A stretch of DNA of 24,801 nt, from IMG/VR virus record IMGVR_UViG_3300033978_000173, positions 1 through 24,801 of that record; one strand, given 5' to 3'. The translations under genes and the position numbers were made by a program. Source of the DNA: a virus. Below the pieces are notes generated by a model, which was not told where the DNA came from, did no database searches, and saw nothing but the letters and a program-made list of their open reading frames with translations. This document shows, piece by piece, positions 15,615 to 23,258 of the stretch (its first letter is position 1; every line of letters starts with the position of its first letter).

Positions 15615-16203
15615 ATGCAATGAATTTCACATTATTTTTCTGCCATTCCGGTGGCATCTGCCAGTCTGGTCTATTATAGATCACAAATGTTGTATCGGGA
15701 TAATACATGAATACTGCGGCAATTTGATAGACCCAATAGCTGGGATCTACTGCCTGTGATCCCACTCTAGCATAGTTCACGGTGCCTTTGTAGATATTAT
15801 TCACACTGTGATCGATCGGATACAGATCAAATCCGATCATTACAACTTCTTCGTGTCCTAACATCGCTGACAATAGCACAGCATAACCGCCACTGCCCCA
15901 ATGTTCAGCTTGATCCTTTTTCGATTCACCTCGGGTAGGCACCTCAGGTAGAAGATTGATGTTTTTGTTTTTTCTTATTTTTCTGAAGTAGTGATGCCAA
16001 TGGTCCCGCACATAGATTTCTGTGTCTTTGGTATTGGGATTATTTACAGCTTCGTCAGCCATTCTGCGATCGCAACAGACCAAATGATTGACATTTAGAT
16101 CTCGATGTATGGCATTACATCCTATAAGAACATGATCGGTGTATGCGCTGATATCAACGCGGCGTCTACTTTCGCCATTGCCAATTACCAATGCTCGAGG
16201 CAT
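15610..16203 (-). CDS. Maf/DUF115-like or MptE-like phage protein
   Basis: The product is 197 residues. It opens with a Rossmann-like strand-turn RALVIGNGESRR (3-14), then HVLIGCNAIHRDL, HLVCCDRRMADEA (about 41-53), GSGGYAVLLSAMLG and VVMIGFDLYPID. The GNG-[PE]-S turn with a following C/GxN and a late GFD is the layout of the DUF115 / MAF-flagellin glycosylation and 6-hydroxymethylpterin pyrophosphokinase MptE-like group. In phages such proteins sit near fibre genes and are often of unknown role; transfer of an acidic sugar to a virion protein is a possibility only. The ATG overlaps the stop of the preceding fibre-like gene by one base (TAATG). Confidence 0.6.
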   Translation of the reverse strand: MPRALVIGNGESRRRVDISAYTDHVLIGCNAIHRDLNVNHLVCCDRRMADEAVNNPNTKDTEIYVRDHWHHYFRKIRKNKNINLLPEVPTRGESKKDQAEHWGSGGYAVLLSAMLGHEEVVMIGFDLYPIDHSVNNIYKGTVNYARVGSQAVDPSYWVYQIAAVFMYYPDTTFVIYNRPDWQMPPEWQKNNVKFIAL

Positions 16204-17045
16204 TATTCGATTCTACCGAATCCGTTCCATATTCCAGGGTTGCCTGGCTGAACACATACCCAACCAATTGACTTTCCTGCTTGAGGTGAACTGTTCCATA
16301 CGATATCGCCTTCGTTAAACGAACCGCTACTAGGAGGTTCATTCCCACTAAGATGCAACTTGTCGTTGAATTTTAATGCACCATTTACGTGTAATGTACT
16401 ACGAGGATCAGGATTGTTGACATTGATGCCCAGGGAACCTATGATTGTGACCTTGGTATCGCCCACCGTCGGATTGCCTATGATAACATTACCGCCAGCT
16501 TTGATTTGGATCCTAGCTGTGTTATCGGTTCCTAGTTCTAGGTCAGTGTAATTATAAGTGCCAATTCTTGCAGTGTTGGTACCTTCTGCACCTATTACTA
16601 TATCCACATTTTGATCTATGATATTAACAGCAGCTTTGGGTTGATCTGTTCCAAGCCCTAATCGATCAGATATACTGTCATAAACTAGATATTGATTTAC
16701 ACTTAATCCGCCATCTACTATCAATCCCTTGAGACGACCAACTTCTCTTAAACTGCTTTTGGTTACGGTAGGACCTAATTCTTTCTCATCAATTAATTTG
16801 ATGTTGTTGGTGCTTAGATATTTTCCTTTGGCAAGATCTATATTTTCAGATATAAAAAATCTATCTGGATCGGAATTAAAAATGAACTGTTTATTATGTC
16901 CCTGTCCATTCCACAGTATGCCTTTGCCATTGATATCGCCTTTGATGATGATGTAAGGGAATTCAGCAGAGTCAATTTCTTGACCTTCTTGAAATACTTC
17001 TTGCAATAGGGTAGTTAGGGCATTTAATTTTTCTTGGCTTGCCAT
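16203..17045 (-). CDS. Fibre-like structural protein, paralogue B (280 aa)
   Basis: I start it at the ATG at 17045 (MASQEKLNALTTLL), one base after the stop of paralogue A and preceded by GGAAA. The frame is open further upstream to 17120, but that part overlaps paralogue A. The body matches paralogue A over nearly its entire length: KGILWNGQGHNKQFIFNS, DPDRFF, IDEKELGPTVTKS, LREVGRLKGLIVDGGLS, LELGTDNTARI and a C-terminal EGDIVWN with a Trp/Cys-containing end (GWVCVQPG). It lacks the first 110 residues of A, carrying only a short N-terminal helix. RLGLGTDQP and LHVNGALKF are short repeat units known from phage fibre and tail-spike proteins with an intramolecular chaperone-like end. Virion structure is the inferred role. 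Confidence 0.8.
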   Translation of the reverse strand: MASQEKLNALTTLLQEVFQEGQEIDSAEFPYIIIKGDINGKGILWNGQGHNKQFIFNSDPDRFFISENIDLAKGKYLSTNNIKLIDEKELGPTVTKSSLREVGRLKGLIVDGGLSVNQYLVYDSISDRLGLGTDQPKAAVNIIDQNVDIVIGAEGTNTARIGTYNYTDLELGTDNTARIQIKAGGNVIIGNPTVGDTKVTIIGSLGINVNNPDPRSTLHVNGALKFNDKLHLSGNEPPSSGSFNEGDIVWNSSPQAGKSIGWVCVQPGNPGIWNGFGRIE

Positions 17046-17046
17046 G

Positions 17047-18141
17047 TTATGAATTTCCAATTTTACCGAAAGGCGACCATATCCCAGGAGATCCGGTTTG
17101 AATGCACACCCAACCCACATAAGAGTTCATTCTCGGTTGGATGTTCCATATAATGTCACCTTCGTTATACGATCCATTTGTTGGATAAGTGCTGTCGTAT
17201 TTTTGCAGTCTATTGTTGAATCTCACTGCGCCATTTACATGCAGATCAACTTCTGGATCCGGAGTCGAAACCCTTACTGAAAGTTTACCATGTACATGTA
17301 TTTGGGTAGGAGCCAGTTTGGGATTACCTAATATAATATTGCCACTCGACGAGATGATTATTCTTGCAGTGTTGTCAGTGCCTAATTCTAAATTATTACT
17401 GGCGTAAGTGCCAATGAATGCTTTTACGGTGTCTTTGGTGCCGAGAACTATCTCTACTCCGTCATCTAGGATGCTGACAGCTGCGTTAGGATTTTCAGTG
17501 CCTAGTCCTAGTCTGCTAGTGTTGGCATCGAATACCATAAACTGACCCACCGATAATCCGCCATCTACTATCAGTCCATTAAGCCGACCAACTTCTCTGA
17601 GATTGCTTTTGGTTATAGTAGGACCTAATTCTTTCTCATCAATTACTTTGATGTTGTTGACAGTGATGCTTTTGCCTTTGGCAAGATCGATGGATTCAGA
17701 TGAAAAGAATCTATCCGGACTGGAGTTAAATATAAACTGTTTGGTATATCCTTGGCCACTCCAAAGCAGTCCTTTGCCGTCGATGGTATCACCTGAAAAC
17801 ACAATAGGCACATCTTTCTCAAATTTGATATCTGCACGTATCTCATCCACCTCTAGAATCTTGGTTTTTAGGGTGCCTGCGACTGTGAGATTATCGATGT
17901 TTTCTACGAACAGATTAGTGACAGTGACACCATCATTGTTCACTGTTAATTGAGTTTTTACAGCGGTATCTGTGATACCGGTGCTGGCAAAGTTATGTAT
18001 TTTGCCTCCGGAAATATGATCCCCCGATAGAGATCGAAATGGCATTTTTCTTGCGATTTCTTTGACATCTGGGGCAGCGGTTTGTGCGATCGAGTTGATC
18101 TCATCGCCTAGTGCGGCTAATAAATTATTGACATTACTCAT
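17047..18141 (-). CDS. Fibre-like structural protein, paralogue A (364 aa)
   Basis: The start is the ATG at 18141 (MSNVNNLLAALGDEINSIAQ); a TTG at 18165 is less likely. Residues 1-110 hold an N-terminal helix, a FRSLSGDHISGGKIHNFAST segment typical of marine myovirus tail or virion proteins, and beta-rich LTVAGTL repeats. Residues from about 112 onward are shared with paralogue B (GKGLLWSGQG, DEKELGPTITKS, LGLGTENP, LHVNGAVRF, GYVGWVC-like end). The ATG is 7 nt after an ATAAATA late motif and has no Shine-Dalgarno sequence. It heads a three-gene unit with paralogue B and the Maf-like protein. The structural role is inferred from composition and neighbours. Confidence 0.82.
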   Translation of the reverse strand: MSNVNNLLAALGDEINSIAQTAAPDVKEIARKMPFRSLSGDHISGGKIHNFASTGITDTAVKTQLTVNNDGVTVTNLFVENIDNLTVAGTLKTKILEVDEIRADIKFEKDVPIVFSGDTIDGKGLLWSGQGYTKQFIFNSSPDRFFSSESIDLAKGKSITVNNIKVIDEKELGPTITKSNLREVGRLNGLIVDGGLSVGQFMVFDANTSRLGLGTENPNAAVSILDDGVEIVLGTKDTVKAFIGTYASNNLELGTDNTARIIISSSGNIILGNPKLAPTQIHVHGKLSVRVSTPDPEVDLHVNGAVRFNNRLQKYDSTYPTNGSYNEGDIIWNIQPRMNSYVGWVCIQTGSPGIWSPFGKIGNS

Positions 18142-18148
18142 AGTAATG

Positions 18149-18155
18149 TATTTAT
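18149..18155 (-). promoter_or_regulatory. Late-type ATAAATA element close to the paralogue A start codon
   Basis: Minus strand GGATAAATA, 7 nt, then ATG. The predicted start site is about 2 nt before the ATG. It lies just downstream of the terminator of the previous unit (18164-18190), so the two units are insulated. Confidence 0.55.
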
Positions 18156-18163
18156 CCGCCAAC

Positions 18164-18190
18164 AAAAAAGCGGACCAAAGCCCGCTTTTT
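18164..18190 (-). terminator. Intrinsic terminator after the 391-residue gene
   Basis: A 9-bp stem, AAAAAGCGG (18165-18173) with CCGCTTTTT (18182-18190), around an 8-nt loop. Read on the minus strand the hairpin ends in a run of T (18164-18169), 18 bp after the stop of the 391-residue gene. The plus strand also has a T-run, so it could act both ways. Confidence 0.75.
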
Positions 18191-18207
18191 ACTGAGAATC
18201 TACTTTG

Positions 18208-19383
18208 TTATTGCACTTTAAGTAGCACAGTATCTTCGTTGATACGACCGTTGAGTTTGATATCTACGGCCTTGATATCGTCTAGAAACTTGCGTAACTG
18301 CACTTTACCTGCAGCCTTGAACTCTTTGAGCTGTTCTTCGGGCTTGCGCAGAGTTTTCTGCACACTTTTTATTGGATCAAATCCAATAACTGTGGTGCCT
18401 TTGACTGCAAGATCGCTGAATTCAGCAGCCATATATTTGCCCAATTTGCGTGTTTTGACATTAAAGATCCACAGTTCCTTGGCTCCGATGATGTCTTGTG
18501 GGTTGATAGACACTAATTTAAGTTTTTCATCCTGCTTGAGATACTTCATCTTGGCCACAACTTTGGCCTTGTCAGTGGGCTTTTTAGCACGAGGCTTTTT
18601 ATTAACCTTAGCCTCTTGTGCTAGCATATCACAGGCTGCAAGAATTTCGCTATAGAACAGCGTGATCTTCTTTAGATTGGCCTTGCTCAAATGACTATAA
18701 CCTTCTTTCAATTGCTCGTCTTTGGTAGTGGCTGCTTCCACTAATTCGTCATAGTTTCGACTGTATAGTGTTTTAATGATTCGAGCGTGAGCGGCCTTGG
18801 CTTGGCGTCCACGTAGAAGATTTAGAAGTTTAAATGCTTTTGGATCAAATGCATCTGGATCTGTTTGAAAAGCTTCAATAGCATCTTCAATCTCTTCAGT
18901 CATGCCTATTGCAACTTCACGCAGTCGTTCTTGGATGCTAGGAGTACACACTGCGGGTTTGACCTCCACTGCACCTTCTTCGAGTTCAACTTCGTCATGT
19001 TTACCTTCTTCGATGATCTTAGCAATGGCTTTGCTTAACCATTCTGCGGTATTACGGCCCTCGTTGAAGTCTGCTCTTACTGCTGGCATACCTTTGAGTA
19101 AGTTGGCAGCAATGGCACCTACGGTCGTGCCGCATCGATTGTCTTTGGTATCTTTGAATGCTTTAATAACATCTTTTGGATAGTTCTGGCTGCTCATCCA
19201 ATTAATAACTTTGGGTTTGAGTTCTTTGCCGCTGGTTTCCAAACGATAATAACTCATAGCCATCCGGAAATGTCGACTGAACTGGTCAGCAGTCATGATC
19301 TCGTGGTCGTCCCATTTTGGACTTAGATCACGTCCTTTGTTTTGGCGGATATCGATACTTGCTTTTTTCAGTTTGGTTACCAT
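18208..19383 (-). CDS. Conserved 391-residue marine-phage protein of unknown function
   Basis: The start is the ATG at 19383 (MVTKLKKASIDIRQNKGRDL), with an AGGAG ribosome site 7 nt upstream; the longer frame to 19443 has no such signal. The N-terminal 140 residues are mixed and hydrophilic, with an FSRHFRMAMSYYRLE helix and a KDNRCGTT loop. Residues 140-270 are largely helical and acidic-basic (EELEEGAVEVKPAV, RQAKAAHARIIKTLY). A Lys-rich linker (KKPRAKKPTDKAK) precedes a beta-rich C-terminal part (ELWIFNVKTRKLGKYMA, GRINEDTVLLKV). I recall close relatives in T4-like marine phages but no assigned role. It has its own consensus sigma70 promoter and its own terminator, so it is a single-gene early unit. 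It may be a nucleic-acid-binding or virion protein; neither is shown. Confidence 0.85.
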   Translation of the reverse strand: MVTKLKKASIDIRQNKGRDLSPKWDDHEIMTADQFSRHFRMAMSYYRLETSGKELKPKVINWMSSQNYPKDVIKAFKDTKDNRCGTTVGAIAANLLKGMPAVRADFNEGRNTAEWLSKAIAKIIEEGKHDEVELEEGAVEVKPAVCTPSIQERLREVAIGMTEEIEDAIEAFQTDPDAFDPKAFKLLNLLRGRQAKAAHARIIKTLYSRNYDELVEAATTKDEQLKEGYSHLSKANLKKITLFYSEILAACDMLAQEAKVNKKPRAKKPTDKAKVVAKMKYLKQDEKLKLVSINPQDIIGAKELWIFNVKTRKLGKYMAAEFSDLAVKGTTVIGFDPIKSVQKTLRKPEEQLKEFKAAGKVQLRKFLDDIKAVDIKLNGRINEDTVLLKVQ

Positions 19384-19414
19384 AGAGTCACTCCTGTTGT
19401 TAAACAATACATAT

Positions 19415-19443
19415 ATTATAGCACCAAATGATGAACATGTCAA
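19415..19443 (-). promoter_or_regulatory. Perfect consensus sigma70 promoter with extended -10
   Basis: Minus strand TTGACA (19438-19443), 17 bp, TATAAT (19415-19420), with TGC directly before the -10 (extended -10). The -35 overlaps the TGA stop of the 64-residue gene. Transcription should begin near 19408, giving a leader of about 25 nt that contains the AGGAG site of the 391-residue gene. Confidence 0.85.
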
Positions 19444-19634
19444 CCATGATTAAATCGTTTGATTTCATGTAGGTCTCCGTTTTCATCTTCTTGGTAGACC
19501 ACAGCTTCTGTAATTCCTAATCCAAGATTGGCTTCTGCTATTTCCAATGCTTCTTTTCTACTGCTGGTGGTTTCTACCAATTCTTCGTGACCGGCCTCAT
19601 CCACTGCCCAAACTTCGTAAAGTTCAAAGTTCAT
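19440..19634 (-). CDS. Small acidic phage protein (64 aa)
   Basis: The product is 64 residues and acidic, with an amphipathic helix SRKEALEIAEANLG flanked by short beta strands (FELYEVWAVDEAG and AVVYQED). It could be a small domain of the kind found in phage regulatory or inhibitor proteins, but I recognise no family. An AAGGAG ribosome site lies about 13 nt before the ATG, a long spacing. The gene follows the 193-residue gene by 18 bp. Confidence 0.7.
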   Translation of the reverse strand: MNFELYEVWAVDEAGHEELVETTSSRKEALEIAEANLGLGITEAVVYQEDENGDLHEIKRFNHG

Positions 19635-19652
19635 GATACTAACACAATCTCC

Positions 19653-20234
19653 TTAAGTAAATTTTTCCCAGTCCCCACCAGGCGCCACCACCCAGCCAAG
19701 CTGTTGAAGATCATTCCGGATCTCGTCGGTTATACAGCCTTCCGGCACATATTTCTCTACTACTGCCTTCCGAGCTTCTTGTTCTTCGGTCAGCTGTTCG
19801 TTTTCTTTTGCAGGTGCATAGACGCCAATATCACGAATACCTGAACAGTACCAATCTATGTAGTCGCCTTTTTGTTGCATGTCAGCAATGATGCCACCAG
19901 CACTGCGCCAACTACAACCCCATTCCTCTTGTTTAAGGATAGGAATAACATCTAATTTAATAAACCCGTTGTTGCACATGGCCGCATATAAGTTTTGGGC
20001 GTAGTCATCTCTGGCTCGAACTTTCTCTAAAATCCAATCGGTGGTTAAGAGATCGTACTCCATATTGTTTACACGGCGTTGGGGATCGTCAAACTTATGA
20101 TCGTGTTCGTTGATTATCTTTTCAAAAAGATCTAGATAATCTTCATTGACGGGTTCGCCTTGTTCAGCCTGACGCTTGACATATCCTTGCTTTTGGAAAG
20201 AATGCCGTTCAGGGCTGCTTGAAATTTTTGACAT
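19653..20234 (-). CDS. Conserved phage protein of unknown function (193 aa)
   Basis: Hydrophilic and Trp/Cys-containing. The central part (about 65-130: WILEKVRARDDYAQNLYAAM, EEWGCSWRSAGGIIADM, GDYIDWYCSG) is strongly patterned and looks conserved in marine T4-like phages. The last 20 residues (QQLGWVVAPGGDWEKF) form a separate small motif. The start overlaps the end of the 121-residue gene by 26 bp. It is expressed with the small-gene run led by the promoter at 21609. I cannot assign a function. Confidence 0.8.
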   Translation of the reverse strand: MSKISSSPERHSFQKQGYVKRQAEQGEPVNEDYLDLFEKIINEHDHKFDDPQRRVNNMEYDLLTTDWILEKVRARDDYAQNLYAAMCNNGFIKLDVIPILKQEEWGCSWRSAGGIIADMQQKGDYIDWYCSGIRDIGVYAPAKENEQLTEEQEARKAVVEKYVPEGCITDEIRNDLQQLGWVVAPGGDWEKFT

Positions 20235-20574
20235 CTTGTATTGCTTTCTTTAGTGTTTCTGCGTAGTTAACTGCCTGTTGTTCGGTCATTATGATGCTGG
20301 CTTCGTATTTGACATAGCCTTTAGTTAACAAGATCCAAATGGTCTGCCAGCGATTGAGCTTCCACCATTCTGATTTTTGTGTGGTATAGGTAGTAACCGT
20401 AACATAATGATCGTCAGCTTCAACCCAAACATTGTGATCGTGATTGGCATCTTGACATTCGCAAACAACTTGATAGGTAATAGCATCGCCCCAGTCGCTG
20501 CGTTTCAATACGCCTTCTGCTGGAGTTTGTGGTTTAAGTGTCGTTAAAGGTTCGGACATCATTTCTTCTTTCAT
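20209..20574 (-). CDS. Conserved small phage protein (121 aa)
   Basis: It is beta-rich in its middle (ITYQVVCECQDANHDHNVWV, YVTVTTYTTQKSEWW), with WKLNRWQTIWILLTKGYV and a C-terminal helix TEQQAVNYAETLKKAIQD. Cys-x-Cys and His residues (CECQDANHDH) could bind metal. The start overlaps the 75-residue gene by 41 bp; Met5 or Met6 may be the true start because the first ATG has no ribosome site. Relatives with unknown role occur in T4-like marine phages, to my recollection. Confidence 0.75.
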   Translation of the reverse strand: MKEEMMSEPLTTLKPQTPAEGVLKRSDWGDAITYQVVCECQDANHDHNVWVEADDHYVTVTTYTTQKSEWWKLNRWQTIWILLTKGYVKYEASIIMTEQQAVNYAETLKKAIQDVKNFKQP

Positions 20575-20761
20575 ATATGCTTTTTACCATACGTTGATAG
20601 TCTTCTTCCGGCAACACAGTTCTATACATGCTGAGAGCCTGTGTGACCATGATACCGGCTATCTCTATGTCTTTATATTCTTCCATCATCACGCTAGTAA
20701 ACTGTAGATACTTGGTATATAGGTCTTCAATACTGTGTTGATTTTTATCAGATATACTCAT
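20534..20761 (-). CDS. Small helical phage protein (75 aa)
   Basis: The product is almost entirely helical in appearance (IEDLYTKYLQFTSVMMEEYK, MVTQALSMYRTVL, EEDYQRMVKSIYERR). Its ATG comes one base after the stop of the 278-residue gene (TAA-T-ATG). It is followed, with a 41 bp overlap, by the 121-residue gene. I recognise no family. Confidence 0.75.
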   Translation of the reverse strand: MSISDKNQHSIEDLYTKYLQFTSVMMEEYKDIEIAGIMVTQALSMYRTVLPEEDYQRMVKSIYERRNDVRTFNDT

Positions 20762-20762
20762 A

Positions 20763-21599
20763 TTATGTCCATAGACTATCTCGGGCTTTGATAAGGCGGA
20801 TCATCATAGCTTCATCTTCGGCCGCATATTCTTCTTCAATCTTCTGTAGCAGTTCGTGTGATCGTGTGCTGAGTTCTTCAAGTTCGGGAGTCTTCTTGCT
20901 GCCAAAAAGTCTGCCATCGTTGAGGAGTCGTGCCTTTTCACAGTATTCAGTCCAGCCGCTGACATCATAAGGATCAGGACGATTACGATAAGTCACAGTC
21001 CACCATAGGTAAAGTTCTTTGATCTCTTTTGCACGAAGAGCCTGTCCTGTAGGTTTGCCGTAGTCTAGATGATCTGGTTCACACCAATCAGTGTTAGTAA
21101 GAGTCATAGCCCAATCTAAATGATCAATGCCTGCTTGAGGACAGCGCCAAGTGCGCCAACGGAACCAACCTGTAGCCCAGAAAGGTGCCTTATACTTTGC
21201 CTTATCTTCTTCGCTACCCCAAGCAATATGACTCCATGCTTGTTCTATTTCAACAAAGTCTACAAGTTCGTTGAAGAGGCAAGGAAGGAACCGGTTGCCC
21301 ACGTCGCACCAGTTACCGGGCTTAATATCGCGAGGGTGAGCGGTAAGACTATGAGTGCGACTAACCCAACGGTTATTAATGTAATACTTAACATCGTAAA
21401 TCTTTCTAACAGGCCAGGTGACAAAATCTTGGATATAGCTTAGGCCTTCTTCAGCTAGCCAATAACGGACAGGATGATAGCGTTTGGCTTCATCTTCCCA
21501 TTCGGCCCAGCCGTCCGAGGTTAGCGCACCCTTTTTAGGTGTGCCTCGAACCCAATCTGCGAACGGGGAGCATGACCAGTAGTTTGTGTGTTGTGCCAT
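20763..21599 (-). CDS. Conserved Trp-rich phage protein (278 aa)
   Basis: It is very rich in Trp, Tyr, Arg and acidic residues (NYWSCSPFADWVRGTPKKG at the start; VRYWLAEEGLSYIQDF; WFRWRTWRCPQAGIDHLDW; ELYLWWTVTYRNRPDPYD), ending in a charged coiled helix (ELEELSTRSHELLQKIEEEY). I recall relatives in marine T4-like phages and giant phages without a known role. The ATG is 9 nt after the -10 of a consensus sigma70 promoter, with no ribosome site. It leads a run of five coupled small genes on the minus strand (down to 19440), likely expressed early. Confidence 0.82.
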   Translation of the reverse strand: MAQHTNYWSCSPFADWVRGTPKKGALTSDGWAEWEDEAKRYHPVRYWLAEEGLSYIQDFVTWPVRKIYDVKYYINNRWVSRTHSLTAHPRDIKPGNWCDVGNRFLPCLFNELVDFVEIEQAWSHIAWGSEEDKAKYKAPFWATGWFRWRTWRCPQAGIDHLDWAMTLTNTDWCEPDHLDYGKPTGQALRAKEIKELYLWWTVTYRNRPDPYDVSGWTEYCEKARLLNDGRLFGSKKTPELEELSTRSHELLQKIEEEYAAEDEAMMIRLIKARDSLWT

Positions 21600-21608
21600 A
21601 ATAAAGTA

Positions 21609-21637
21609 ATTATACAGTCTTTCTAGAAACTTGTCAA
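21609..21637 (-). promoter_or_regulatory. Perfect consensus sigma70 promoter close to the 278-residue gene start
   Basis: Minus strand TTGACA (21632-21637), 17 bp, TATAAT (21609-21614), then 9 nt and the ATG at 21599. The expected leader is about 2-3 nt. It lies in the 55-bp gap after the 127-residue gene and marks a new early unit. Confidence 0.85.
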
Positions 21638-21654
21638 TAAGAATCTTTTTTGAC

Positions 21655-22038
21655 TCAAATTTTTCTTTGGTATCCGGCTAGATTGAGCATGATACTATAC
21701 TGCTCGTAGGCTTTTTGGACAGCAGTATTGGATTGACGATACCAACTTTCCTCACGTTCCTTTTCCATAAGCATGGAAAACATGTCGGCATCGCTGTAGC
21801 CGTGGGTATGATTGCCAAAAAATCTTTGTTCCATTTCTACAAGAGCTCGAAATCTGCTTTCAGGTATTTGAACTGTGAATACTTTTTCTGTTTCAAATTT
21901 TACAAAATCTCTGTTTACAATATCTGCTCGCAGAGGATCTGTAAAATATTTGGGAGGGTGGTATCTGGCCCTACGTTTTTGATCATCTACAATTTGTATT
22001 TCGTAGTTTTTACAAAACTGATCAACTTTTTCTTTCAT
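21655..22038 (-). CDS. Conserved small phage protein (127 aa)
   Basis: Basic N-terminal half (DDQKRRARYHPPKYF), then ESRFRALVEMEQRFFGNHTH and a helical end (REESWYRQSNTAVQKAYEQY). The start overlaps thyX as ATGA, so translation is coupled. A role next to nucleotide metabolism is suggested only by position. I recognise no family with a known function. Confidence 0.78.
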   Translation of the reverse strand: MKEKVDQFCKNYEIQIVDDQKRRARYHPPKYFTDPLRADIVNRDFVKFETEKVFTVQIPESRFRALVEMEQRFFGNHTHGYSDADMFSMLMEKEREESWYRQSNTAVQKAYEQYSIMLNLAGYQRKI

Positions 22039-22700
22039 TGTACTAGGCTTTCTGCTAGAGGAAATATTTCTGCAATTACTTTTGCACAGGCTTTAGCAAT
22101 TTCTTGATGCTCTTTCTGGGTGCCATTGGCCGAGCGTAGTTCAATAAAATGCACCCATGACCGCAATGTTCCATTCATATACAAGCGACTTTCTATAAGA
22201 CCTTCTGGTAATACAGCCCGAGCCTGTTCCTTGGCTATGCCATTAGCGATAGCCCATTCATACTCTCGTTTGGCAGCATAGATGACTCGCTGTTGAGCAC
22301 GGTACCATTCATTTTGTAACAATTGATCATCGACGTCGACGCTATTCTGTCTGTTCTTAGGGTCTTGAAGTCTAGCTTCCCTTGTAACAAAATTGAGATC
22401 TTTCGTTGGGTCAGCATAGCGTTGAGAGAACTCTTGGAAACTGAAACTTCTGTGTCGCAAGATTTGCCGGGCAATGTCTCTTGTTGTGGTAATTTCGATA
22501 CAGGCGGAGACCATTTCGAGCGGTGACCAGTGTTGGTGTTTAACCAAGTATCGGATAAGTTTATCTGATGTCTCTGTATTAAGCTGGTTGCTGGGATTGC
22601 TGACACGGGCGCAATACGCAATGAGTTCCTGTGCATCTGCAATACCCATAAGTTTAAATTCGCCTGTGGGTTGGCTGTAGGATAAAAGTTTAACATTCAT
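22035..22700 (-). CDS. thyX: Flavin-dependent thymidylate synthase ThyX
   Basis: A complete 221-residue ThyX, which methylates dUMP to dTMP using methylene-tetrahydrofolate and FAD, in the cytoplasm as a tetramer. The ThyX motif RHR-x7-S is present as RHRSFSFQEFSQR (82-94). HWSPLEMV (57-64) and the C-terminal RSWVHFIELRSANGTQKE (substrate and FAD contacts) are also family-like. Length is normal. It raises dTTP for viral DNA synthesis and is common in marine phages. It is coupled by ATGA overlaps to both the methyltransferase upstream and the 127-residue gene downstream. No ribosome site beyond the coupling is seen. Confidence 0.95.
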   Translation of the reverse strand: MNVKLLSYSQPTGEFKLMGIADAQELIAYCARVSNPSNQLNTETSDKLIRYLVKHQHWSPLEMVSACIEITTTRDIARQILRHRSFSFQEFSQRYADPTKDLNFVTREARLQDPKNRQNSVDVDDQLLQNEWYRAQQRVIYAAKREYEWAIANGIAKEQARAVLPEGLIESRLYMNGTLRSWVHFIELRSANGTQKEHQEIAKACAKVIAEIFPLAESLVQ

Positions 22701-23254
22701 TTATAATTCCTTAGTAATTCTATAATTTCTTCTTCTGAATAAAGTTTAATCGTTTTGATAAAAGAATCAAACTCTTCAAAATCTATATTAGCATATTTTT
22801 CCGGAGGAGCAATCTGTGCTGCAGGCATTTTAACTAGAGTCAAACCAAATTCGCAGTTCATAGGATAAACTAAAAAATCTGTTTCTTTAATAAAATACAT
22901 TAACAGTTTGTACGAATCCGAACAATATTTTGACTGTGACCAAAATTTTGTTGGAGGAATCATGTCATGTATTAATATCCAGTGGTTGCAATGATTTACA
23001 GAATTATTAAAGTCTTTTAATACAAAATCATAATCGTGATTTGCATCTATAAAAATTATATCAAACGACACTTCTTTGTCTAGAATTAAAAAAAAATCAT
23101 CAGTCGTTGATTTTATAAGAGCGTTGTTGTTAGTGTCTACTGATAACTTTACATTGCATTTTATTTGATCAAAGTTTTTATTTTGATCAATGCCTAACTC
23201 TAGATACACAAGATCTTTAATATTTGAAATATTGTTTATTATAGAACAAGACAT
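22697..23254 (-). CDS. Class I SAM-dependent methyltransferase-like protein, low GC
   Basis: I start it at the ATG at 23254 (185 residues, MSCSIINNISNIKDLVYLEL); the frame is open to 23350 inside the upstream gene, but its stop lies 4 nt before this ATG. Motif I is LVYLELGIDQ, followed by an acidic strand end (VKLSVD). DIIFIDANHDYDFVLKDF and WILIHDMIPPT are the post-motif strands typical of the Methyltransf_24 / cephalosporin-hydroxylase-like group, whose DANHDY is characteristic. Substrate is unknown; in phages these genes often go with surface-sugar modification. It is much richer in Asn, Lys, Ile and AT codons than its neighbours, so it may be recently acquired. Its 3' end overlaps thyX (ATGA). 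Confidence 0.72.
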   Translation of the reverse strand: MSCSIINNISNIKDLVYLELGIDQNKNFDQIKCNVKLSVDTNNNALIKSTTDDFFLILDKEVSFDIIFIDANHDYDFVLKDFNNSVNHCNHWILIHDMIPPTKFWSQSKYCSDSYKLLMYFIKETDFLVYPMNCEFGLTLVKMPAAQIAPPEKYANIDFEEFDSFIKTIKLYSEEEIIELLRNYK

Positions 23255-23258
23255 TTTG

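Noticed and set aside
18062-18655. Plus-strand open frame of 197 codons across the terminator and the 391-residue gene.
   Set aside because: Opposes a well-supported gene and crosses an intrinsic terminator; no ribosome site.
22235-22696. Alternative frame of 153 codons inside thyX.
   Set aside because: Same strand, other frame than a complete ThyX with all motifs; no start signal.
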